Program-made: the position numbers and the translations under genes | Origin: Hybos culiciformis | Taxonomy: Eukaryota; Arthropoda; Insecta; Diptera; Hybotidae | Length of the DNA: 64,000 bases | Assembly (NCBI GenBank): GCA_964007475.1 | Contig: OZ023274.1 | Coordinates: forward strand, 100,387,322 to 100,451,321 | Direction of reading: 5' to 3' | Notes under the pieces: generated by a model | What the model was told of the DNA's origin: nothing | What the model saw: the letters and a program-made list of their open reading frames with translations, nothing else | Databases searched by the model: none | Shown: piece after piece, positions 54,601 to 61,056 of the stretch | Numbering within the stretch: the first letter of the stretch is position 1 | Layout of the letters: each line of letters opens with the position of its first letter

Positions 54601-57600
54601 TCTTCGTAGGCTGTTTGACTTTTCTTTGACATCGAACAAAAAATTAGCGGTACCAGAAATTTTATCTGACAAATATATTGAAAATTAAAAAATGAAAATT
54701 TAAATAAGAATGTTTAAATTTAAATGTACAAATTTGACGAAATATTCGTTTTCTTTTAAATATTCATTTTTTTAAAACTAAAACAAATCCGTTATAACTT
54801 TCTGAATGTAAAAAAATCAGGTGTAATGGCAAGGTATACTTTATGATGGATGAATACTGATTTTCTATTATTATGATATGTACCTATTGTGAATTGTATA
54901 TTAAAATATAAGTATTATCAAGTAAAATCCAGTATTTTATTGAATAATAATCGGCGCGCACCGATTATTATTTTATAAAATACTGGATTTTACTGGATTT
55001 TAGCTTTCTGGATTTTGGTTCTACTGGATTTTTGACCACTGGATTTTGGATTTTCTGGATTTATTATTACTGGATTTTGTCTTACTGGATTTTGTCTTAC
55101 TGGATTTTGAAATACTGGATATCAGGGGTAACCCCCCTTAAATCTAATATGGAAGTTATTTGATTCAATATTTTTTTTTTATTAAAGTTACCAAATCACT
55201 AGGTGGGATACCTTTTATACTAAAGAAGTATGGTTTTGGTAATGAGGACAGGAAGTTTAGACGGGATTAAAAAGTGGGACAGTTAGTAGGTAATCATTTA
55301 CACTTTTCTTAAACCGGCGCAAGTCATAAATTAAGCGTCCACCAGCTGACGGGAACAACTTTAATGGGAAAGCATTCCACATTCTCGAGGTGCGAATTGA
55401 AAACGAATCTCCGAAGCTCGTTCTATCACATCTGGGAATTTTTACGAAATATGGGTGTGACGTTAAAGCAGTACATGTTTGGCGTGAAAATACTTGAAGT
55501 TGAGGAAGTAGGGCCTTTACTTCCAGTGAACACGTATCCATTCCAACAAGGTATTTATAAAAAATGGAAAGAGAACCTACATTACGACGGTGGTTGAGTG
55601 AAGTTAATGAGCTGATGGTTTGGTCGTTGTTTATCAATCTAATAGCCCTTCTCTGAACTTTTTCCAGGTATTCAAGATGGGTTTTGGGAGCATCAGCCCA
55701 TATATTTAGGGTTTAGTGTTGATTTTAAAAGATCATTTATGAAAATTAAAAAGAGGGTTGGGGAGAGAACACACCCTTGGGGTACACCGGAGTTGATATT
55801 GAAAATATGTGACTGGTTAAATATTAAACTGTTTTTTATTCCATAAGTAATATAAAATATACTTATTCTCGTGTGTATCTCAATTTTTTTTTTTAAGCGT
55901 ACTGGTTGTTAAAAATTTCGAATATCACCACACATAATATATATTAAGGTACGTAGACATGGCATCATCTGATCCAACAACCTTAAGGATTTGTTATATG
56001 TTGAAAAACTATTTCGACACATGTTTTTGTTTCAAACGATTATGATGCACCTGTCACACTTAGGCTTTTTTCTTATTTTTTCATCAAAATCACAAATTAC
56101 ACAAATTTTTGGAAAAAATATATATTACTTCTCAAAAACAAATTTTTTGATGCAGGATATTGATTTATTTGATATTGGTTTATTGTAAATTAGTTCAAAA
56201 AAAATTCCTGACAGACTGAAATCAAATTATTTTTACTGGATTATTGACTTACATGTATTTTCCATGGTTACATCTTGTAATTGCCCTGGACTTGTGCTGA
56301 AAATAGAACAAAAAAAAAACATAAATAAAATTATTTCAATTGAAAAAATATACAAATTGTGAAAGTAAAATATTTCTCAAATGAAAACAACTTAATTTTT
56401 ATGTCAAAAAATTTGTTAAAAAAATCCATATATACAAGACACAAATAATATCTTTTTAATTCAATTTATAAAAAAAATGTTCATTATTTTTTATTTTGTG
56501 AATTAAGTTTAATTGAAACACTTGAAAAAAAAATTAAGGAAATTAAAAATTTAAAAATGTTTTATTAAGTTAACAATGAAATTTTTAGTAAATTTTTATG
56601 ACTAAATAAAAATAAATTTATATTGAGTTTCTTTGGCTCCATTGAAATACTTAATTTAAAAAAATTAAATAACAACGAAAATTTTATTTCATGACTAGAT
56701 TTTTTTAAATAGCTATCATAGTTTGATGATAAAATAATTTTGTTTTGATTAATATTTACTATAATGGGTTATGATCGGAAATCAGTTTTCCTTTCTCAGG
56801 TGTAAAAGAGTTCCTACTATTTTTAAACAAAAATGAATTAGTTTGAAATAAAACACTGATTGTTACGTGATTCAAGTGAAAGAATAGAAAATAATGATGT
56901 GCTTATTAGCATAAATACTCTCTCATTTCAAAAACTAAAATTTTGTACGTTTTAGAGTAGACTTTACTATAACATTATTATTCAACAAGTCATGCGGAAA
57001 ACTAAAATTATCAAACCAATAAAAAATTAACTAAGTAATTGAAGTCTAAGGAAAAAAAATAGTATCTCACATATTTATGGTTTGCTAAAATAAATGGGTG
57101 AATTTTATTAAACAAAATTTAAGCTAAAGATCAAAATTGCCTTGACAAAGACATGTGTAATGCCACACAAAAAGCATAATTGCATTATGTTAATGTAAGT
57201 ATAAAAATATGATTTTGAAATAACTTGATTTTACTGCACATACATAATTTACATGTAAATACATAATTTATCAGGTAAAAATTCTACAATAATGGCTTAC
57301 GAAATATGATAAGCAGATGCATGAAAATAAACTTATTTGTCATAATTTATTAGCAGTAAAAGATAAATATACTTATAATTGCATCAACTACAAAGTTTAA
57401 AAAATGTTTGTTCAATTTTTTTTGGAATATCAAACCATAAAGCAAAGATAAATATATGTACATTATATGTGTAAATGTACTTATGTGGGATCCACAAAAT
57501 TATTTAGACAATAATATTCTCAATAATAATTTGAACTGAAATAAATCGAGAGTATCCAATCATTTTTTAATGATTATTAGAGTAGATATTTTTTTAAAGT

Positions 57601-59232
57601 TCAATTGCTGATTGAAAATGAAAAGATTTTTAGAAAAACAAAGACTAAAATTGAAATAGAGTTTATTTTAAAATTAGAATTTATTTTACCTAGATTAAAA
57701 TTAAGTATAAAGAAAATTTAATTAAAGTTTGAATTCCTTTGAAAAATTTAAATTACTTACAATTAAAATAAGGAAATTGGACTACAAATAAATATTGAAT
57801 TTTTCATAATTTGGAAAGCTGGAGTTTTATTATTGAAAAGGATCCTACATATAATATATTATATTTATATTTATTTTTTTCAAGGTCTTTAATCAAGAAT
57901 GCTCAAGTTTAAATAAATGTCAAGTCTTTTTGAAATAAATATAAAATTAAAACAAGCTCAAAATCTTTTTGTGTAATTATAATTACGTAAAAAATCCTGA
58001 TTAAAATTTGAGATAAAAAAAAGTTTTAAATCCTGATCTTTAATCCTGATATACATAACTTTTTCTTAAGTCAGCAGAACATCTCGATTATTTAAAAAAA
58101 ATTAGCAAGCATCAAATTTTTAATTAAAGAATTAAATTACCTCGTAATTTGCTTTAAATTTTTCTACATCACAAAGTTATTTTTTGGAATATTTAATCCT
58201 TGCTTAGCTAACTTACTTTTAAAAAGTAAGCCAGCAACAAATTTTTGATTAGAGCATTAAACTAGCTTGTAATTAGCTTTAATTTTTTCCACTATCACAT
58301 TGTAATTTTTTTGCAATATTTAACCCTTGCTCTGCTTACTTTTTCTCACGTCAGTGGAACATGTCGATTATTTACAAAAAAAAAATTAATTATGGCATTT
58401 AATTAGCTCGAAATTAGCTTTAAATTTTTCCAGTACCAGTTTTATGTTCTGCTGATGTTGTTCTTCTAACGTTCTAACTTTATTGACATATAATATTTTT
58501 AAGTTTGTGTATACGTACGTACAGTAAAAAAAGTCAAATAAATAAATTAAAACTAGGTATATATTGCTAAACAGAATTATCAATAATAATATTTCAAAAT
58601 AATTGAGAAAGCATGAAAGCATACCTACTTTTACTATTTTTCCTTAAACATTAAGATAAAAAACAAGAATTTTTTTCAACAAATTGAAATAAAGTTTTGT
58701 TTAGTACAATACAATTGTTTTGTCAACTGTTAAAATCATAATAAATGTAGGTAGTAAGTAACTGGGTACGAAAAATAAGAATAATAATGTAATTTTAGCA
58801 CATTATATTTTGTATTAAATTTTAAATTTTAATTGTGGGTTTGAAAGGATCATTGAAGTTTTCTACTAAAATAACATAAAAATATTTTTTATATAGGTAC
58901 TTTTAAATTGGAATAATGTGATCTAATTTTTTTCTAGGTTTTTGAAAATTATGGAAAAAGTTTGATTGCTCTTGAACTTCAGATGTAATATAGCTGATGT
59001 AATGTAATTTATTGAGCTAAAACACAACTCCTTAGAGAATGAGCATTAATTATAATGAATAAATTTAGAAACGAGCGTGAGCATGAGCAAGTTTTATTTA
59101 TTTTTTTTTTTTTTATGTAAAAAATATTCTAAACAAAATATTTTTATAAATCTTATCTTACCAAAACGGGCTTAATGTTGTACGTCGAACAGGAGTTCCA
59201 CCATAAGAATTATATCTAAAAATCCCAGCCAT
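36691..59232 (-). CDS. cnn: Centrosomin (CDK5RAP2/myomegalin family), long form
   Basis: Cnn is the pericentriolar scaffold protein that recruits gamma-tubulin ring complexes to centrosomes. Coding exons: 59232-59162, 56296-56253, 52325-52105, 51347-51072, 50959-50756, 50324-50127, 49624-49110, 48720-48525, 42001-41816, 41724-41689, 40252-40109, 40041-39183, 38307-37246, 37028-36691. Phases close to 1449 residues. CM1, the gamma-tubulin-complex binding motif, is at about 62-90 (GRSVREFEEQMASLKKENFN). Most of 113-640 and 985-1330 is heptad-rich coiled coil. ELWEKNREIERLTKLL (about 702-717) and ETWSEPDRNVSLARIGL near 970 are family landmarks. The last 50 residues resemble CM2. All introns are GT-AG except 7, which seems to use GC. 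Drosophila long form is near 1150 residues, so this one is longer, mainly by low-complexity Asn/Ser segments. A myosin gene lies in intron 8. Confidence 0.9.
37246..38307 (-). CDS. cnn: Centrosomin exon 13, long coiled-coil exon
   Basis: This is the largest cnn coding exon, 354 codons' worth, entered in phase 1 after a TAG acceptor and left at AAG|GTAAAT. Almost all of it is predicted coiled coil by eye (LEEILLKKDQKILKIQ, repeated Leu/Ile heptads, no proline for about 230 residues). It then turns to a Ser/Thr/Asn-rich linker ending SILKSSSEG. In the family this segment separates the central rod from CM2. Confidence 0.9.
39183..40041 (-). CDS. cnn: Centrosomin exon 12, conserved central region
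   Basis: Encodes residues about 698-983. It holds the most recognisable family sequence after CM1: LWEKNREIERLTKLL at its start, a helical block LTIRLQELAGFLDSLL in the middle, and SEPDRNVSLARIGLEEP near its end. It leaves in phase 1 at CAC|GTAATA. In insects the middle block carries residues linked to Cnn self-assembly (known for the family; not testable here). Confidence 0.9.
40416..40462. repeat. Perfect 21-bp inverted repeat with 5-nt loop
   Basis: Arms 40416-40436 and 40442-40462 are exact reverse complements (each starts or ends with GACGTTAAGAAG), separated by AAGCG. It lies in the cnn intron between exons 10 and 11. The stem is too short for a microRNA precursor; it may be the core of a foldback element or a recent template-switch event. 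Confidence 0.8.
40674..40920. repeat. Probable interspersed-repeat fragment
   Basis: This stretch begins CTAGCTGTACCCGGTCACCC and is clearly richer in G and C than the surrounding intron. Words of this kind recur at ends of dispersed repeats in many arthropod genomes (general knowledge, not checked). The 3' boundary is a guess. Confidence 0.3.
41514..41537. repeat. AT dinucleotide microsatellite
   Basis: About 12 uninterrupted AT units in a cnn intron. Confidence 0.9.
41689..41724 (-). CDS. cnn: Centrosomin 36-nt micro-exon
   Basis: Twelve codons (NPWNNDSNHAKE) lie between TTTGTAG and GAG|GTAATA, phase 0 at both ends, between exons 9 and 11. Because it is phase-neutral it may be included or skipped without changing the frame. 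Splice signals on both sides are good. Short length means chance cannot be ruled out. Confidence 0.6.
42530..46565 (-). CDS. Class V-like myosin motor without a tail, nested in a centrosomin intron
   Basis: An actin-based ATPase motor. Coding exons: 46565-45602, 45209-44858, 44080-43254, 42975-42530; phases close to 862 residues. Motor landmarks are intact: P-loop GESGAGKT at 168-175, switch I NDNSSRFGK at 219-227, switch II DIYGFE at about 451-456, the SH1 helix LRACGILETIRIS, and a converter ending FGRTLIFLRAGEIAFLE. The N-terminal GAKIWVPSRENIWEI and DGEKNLVSLSYLHEP are class V-like. After one IQ motif (IIQSAVRKFIARKRYLRF) the frame goes on for about 55 residues unlike any myosin part I know and stops. 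Class V myosins normally have six IQ motifs, a coiled coil and a globular cargo-binding tail. None is seen before cnn exon 9 at 42001. Intron 1 appears to be GC-AG. It is probably a diverged duplicate of didum-type myosin V, though a mis-read 3' end is possible. Confidence 0.85.
46566..47751. other. Upstream region of the nested myosin inside the centrosomin intron
   Basis: About 1.2 kb between the myosin ATG and the last candidate alternative cnn exon. No further coding exon was recognised. If the myosin has its own promoter it should lie here. No clear TATA or initiator was singled out from the AT-rich background. Confidence 0.4.
47752..47865 (-). CDS. cnn: Possible alternative terminal exon of centrosomin (37 residues)
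   Basis: The acceptor TTTTCACAG is followed in phase 0 by KFSSLSECQGNSNKLEVN and a Lys/Ile-rich end, then TGA. Exon 8 at 48525 donates in phase 0, so the join is in frame. The peptide contains Cys, Gly, Gln and Glu in a way AT-biased noise rarely does. No transcript evidence is available. Confidence 0.4.
   Translation of the reverse strand, partial: KFSSLSECQGNSNKLEVNIENLKKKIPNEINFYKKMF
48201..48254 (-). CDS. cnn: Possible alternative terminal exon of centrosomin (17 residues)
   Basis: After a TTTTTGTAG acceptor the frame reads GNLFNKGIQYVYDKFKK and stops. Entry is phase 0, matching the exon 8 donor at 48525. The peptide is amphipathic and has mixed composition, unlike nearby AT noise. Together with the exon at 47.8 kb it suggests a set of alternative 3' ends preceding the nested myosin gene. 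Confidence 0.4.
   Translation of the reverse strand, partial: GNLFNKGIQYVYDKFKK
48378..48720 (-). CDS. cnn: Centrosomin exon 8 with readthrough 3' end encoding a hydrophobic tail
   Basis: Exon 8 proper is 48720-48525 and ends at GAG|GTAACG. If that donor is not used, the frame stays open for 48 more codons to a stop at 48378. The extension (VTMNLNKLMNKIKYG, then FFIYFLIMFIFYIFNFI and a Lys-rich tail) would be a single membrane-spanning or tail-anchor segment. Drosophila makes a testis isoform, CnnT, with a special C-terminus that places it on mitochondria, so a membrane-seeking end has a precedent. Caution: AT-rich intron sequence translates to Phe/Ile/Tyr by chance. Confidence 0.4.
52105..52325 (-). 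CDS. cnn: Centrosomin exon 3 encoding the CM1 motif
   Basis: This exon carries the gamma-tubulin ring complex binding motif CM1: SPIGQGRSVREFEEQMAS, then LKKENFNLKLRIYFLEEKLP. That is the signature by which Cnn, CDK5RAP2 and myomegalin are recognised. It is entered in phase 1, so it can accept either of two first-exon routes, and leaves in phase 0 at AAA|GTAAGA. Confidence 0.95.
52603..52687 (-). CDS. cnn: Possible alternative first coding exon of centrosomin
   Basis: An ATG at 52687 opens 28 codons (MSMNLLTSPFTKQLKSKF and on), then G|GTATTA at 52603. The exon ends in phase 1, exactly the phase in which the CM1 exon is entered, giving NND-GYRSP at the junction. It lies 280 bases upstream of the CM1 exon. 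It would replace the first 38 residues coded by the exons at 59.2 and 56.3 kb. The donor is of modest strength and no promoter was identified. Confidence 0.45.
54068..54643 (-). pseudogene. Truncated MULE transposase
   Basis: The open frame from about 54643 to a TGA at 54068 holds the MULE transposase core: YDFEKAIVNAAKMFLP, then KGCLFHFGQNIWRKVQKL, then LHVRMLKSISFVPSDEVSEY. The CxxH-type motif (C-LF-H) is characteristic of these enzymes. Near the C-terminus NSVEAWHRGLKVVV matches the family's terminal block. An in-frame stop at 54644-54646 cuts off the N-terminal part, including any FLYWCH-type zinc finger and the first catalytic Asp. The last dozen codons are read from the terminal inverted repeat itself. 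Not expected to be active. Confidence 0.8.
54072..55143. mobile_element. Mutator-like (MULE) DNA transposon remnant with target-site duplication
   Basis: The element spans 54081-55134 (1054 bp). It is flanked by the exact 9-bp duplication CCCTTAAAT at 54072-54080 and 55135-55143, the length typical of Mutator-like elements. Terminal inverted repeats begin GGG and align without gaps for at least 35 bp; the inner part ATCCAGTATTT is nearly identical at the two ends. The right end carries about nine subterminal copies of CTGGATTTT in direct array. Inside is a minus-strand remnant of a MULE transposase. It sits in the cnn intron between exons 2 and 3. Confidence 0.85.
54924..54991. repeat. Hairpin inside the MULE, at its right subterminal array
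   Basis: Two 31-bp arms (54924-54954 and 54961-54991) are reverse complements with two mismatches, around the GC loop CGCGCA. The outer part of each arm is the element's own AAAATCCAGTATTTTA word, so this looks like a second, internal copy of the terminal repeat facing the end copy. Confidence 0.85.
55257..55800 (-). pseudogene. 3' fragment of a jockey/I-like non-LTR retrotransposon with internal deletion
   Basis: The minus strand begins at 55800 with SGVPQGCVLSPTLFLIFIND, a classic reverse-transcriptase motif. It then passes abruptly, with a frame change near 55700, into IWADAPKTHLEYLEKVQRRA. That block normally lies well after the polymerase domain. The C-terminal region follows to a stop at 55257 (HPYFVKIPRCDRTSFGDSFS, then FPLKLFPS). 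The catalytic YADD segment and everything between is missing. It lies in the same cnn intron as the MULE, about 0.1 kb away. Confidence 0.85.
55801..56252. other. Centrosomin intron 2 remainder
   Basis: No further element could be delimited between the retrotransposon fragment and cnn exon 2. The retrotransposon may once have continued into the first part of this stretch, but no conserved motif was read there. Confidence 0.4.
56297..58039. other. Centrosomin intron 1, proximal part
   Basis: No gene or clear element seen in about 1.7 kb of AT-rich sequence. Confidence 0.5.
58041..58445. repeat. Three degenerate tandem units of about 125-155 bp
   Basis: The units run about 58041-58195, 58196-58321 and 58322-58445. 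Shared landmarks include a GTCAG-GAACAT-TCGATTATTTA block (units 1 and 3), ATTAGCTTTAAATTTTTCC-like words and AATATTTAA-CCTTGC junctions. Read on the minus strand each unit encodes a variant of VEKFKANYE; unit 3 is open for about 30 codons (KVRTLEEQHQQNIKLVLEK). This may be a duplicated exon relic or a simple satellite seed. It lies in cnn intron 1. Confidence 0.6.
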
Positions 59233-59368
59233 AATTTTTACTTATTTATTTATTTTTATTTATATTTTAAAATACACTTATTTTTCTTTGGCATATATTT
59301 GATTAATTATAGTTAAATTTAAAGTAATTTCATTAATGTTAAAAACTTAATTTAACTAATTTCTTTAT

Positions 59369-59376
59369 TGACGTCA
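59369..59376. promoter_or_regulatory. CRE-type palindrome upstream of centrosomin
   Basis: TGACGTCA lies about 140 bases upstream of the cnn ATG, followed by CATTGCAACC, in one of the few mixed-composition patches of the flank. It is a plausible promoter-proximal CREB/ATF-type site, assigned by motif only. Confidence 0.3.
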
Positions 59377-60983
59377 CATTGCAACCATATTTAACTGATT
59401 ATAAATTCATAATTTTCAAAATTTTAATATTTTATGATAATGAAAAAGAACATATTGTTTTCATATTTCAAATTTAATTAAATCTTTAATTTTAAAAACA
59501 TTTTATTATGCGATTGCTTTTAAAATGTTGAACTAGAAAAATATTTAAAATAAGCATATAATGTATGTAAAAAGTACAATATACACAAATTGAAATAACA
59601 AATTAAGTTCGAGAAAAATTCATTTTCTTCAAGTAGCTTTTAAAAAAAATTCTAGAGCAAAAATATTTTTCATTTTAGAAAAACACATCTTAAAAAATAA
59701 TTACTTAAAAAATTATATTTATTTAATTATCGCAACAGGAAAACTTTTATATCAAAATATTTAGGACACACACGATTTTTTTCAGAATTAATTATAATAA
59801 TATGATACGCCAAAATAAATTATTTTTGGCCACACAATTAATAATTTCTCTTTTGAATGAATTGTTTTTGCATCATAAAAGATCAAAAGAATATTTTGAA
59901 GGGAAATATTGCAATCTTAAAGAAAAATTGAAAAATTAAAGAAAAATTGAGCAGCTTAGTATTGCAAAATATCAGCACAATTATGTATTAACTTTAATTA
60001 TGTTATTCTGTATTAATTTTCAACAAATTATGACAGATTGATAAAAATATTAGAATAATAAACGATAAACAATAAATGATAAAGAATCATTTTAATTTTT
60101 AATAATTTAATATTTGTTGCATGAAAATTATATAATTACAAAATTCAACAAAACATTTTTTTTTAAACTTAAAATAAATTGTATGCAATAAGTCTGCTTA
60201 TTATTTTTATTGTTTAAAAGTATTCGTATCAAAAACTTTTTCATTTGGAAAATTGCCAAATAAAATATACAAAAATTTTCATACAGAAATATATTTGCCT
60301 TTTTATGAAAAAATAAAACAAAAATTTAAATAGGAATGTATTATAATAATTAGTTATGAATTTTATTAGAATAATTATTTTAATAAATAAAAAATTGAAC
60401 AATTAAATAATTTAATAAGCAGGTGAGATTATTTTAATGAAACATTTATTTACGATGTTAATCTCAGGAGTGAATATAATATAGATCACAATTTACAGTA
60501 CATACATAAGTGTTGATACGAAAAATTTATAATTCATAATTTTCGATTTCAATTTTTCTTAGGTTCACAGTTTCCTAAATAAAATAAAGTTTAGTGTTGT
60601 TAATATGCGATTTTCAACTAGTATACTGTCAATTTCTAAATATTTCGTTTTTTTGAGAAATAAAATCATTTTAAAAATTTTTAATTGTTCGACGCAATTT
60701 TTATATTTGTTGCTATACTACACTTTCCTGGCGCCACGCCTGATATTTTGTACAATATTTGGGTATAATATACGACTTATTGTTAAAAATTTTAATTAAA
60801 ATTTGTTTTATAAATTTTTTTTTTTGGATTTTTTTGCATTTTCGATTTTCGAAGAGTTAAATTGACCTCTTTGAGCTCTTCGACAAATTTATGCAATGTT
60901 ATCAGTTTCTGATTTTTTATTTTTTTTAAACAACACAAACACTTAATTCAAGTGAGACAAATTGAAAAATTAACACAAAATTC
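59377..60983. other. Upstream flank of centrosomin
   Basis: AT-rich with no gene. A short GAAGAG/CTCTTC inverted pair occurs at about 60849-60882. CTGGCGCCACGCC near 60728 stands out from the background composition. Confidence 0.4.
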
Positions 60984-61056
60984 AGTCCGAGGTGAGAATC
61001 GAACGCACGACCGAACATGCCGTAGGATAAGGTCAATACTACTATACCATGACGCT
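60984..61056 (-). repeat. tRNA-derived SINE head or tRNA pseudogene
   Basis: Read on the minus strand, the sequence has an A-box-like TGGTATAGTAGT about 10 bases in and a B-box-like CGTTCGATTCTCACC about 35 bases later, followed by CTCGGAC. That is the RNA polymerase III promoter layout of a tRNA. The 3' acceptor arm CTCGGAC finds no partner at the 5' side, so it is not a working tRNA gene. A tRNA-derived SINE is more likely; its tail was not delimited. Confidence 0.6.

Noticed and set aside
60984..61056. Functional tRNA gene
   Set aside because: The acceptor stem does not pair and the anticodon arm is poor.
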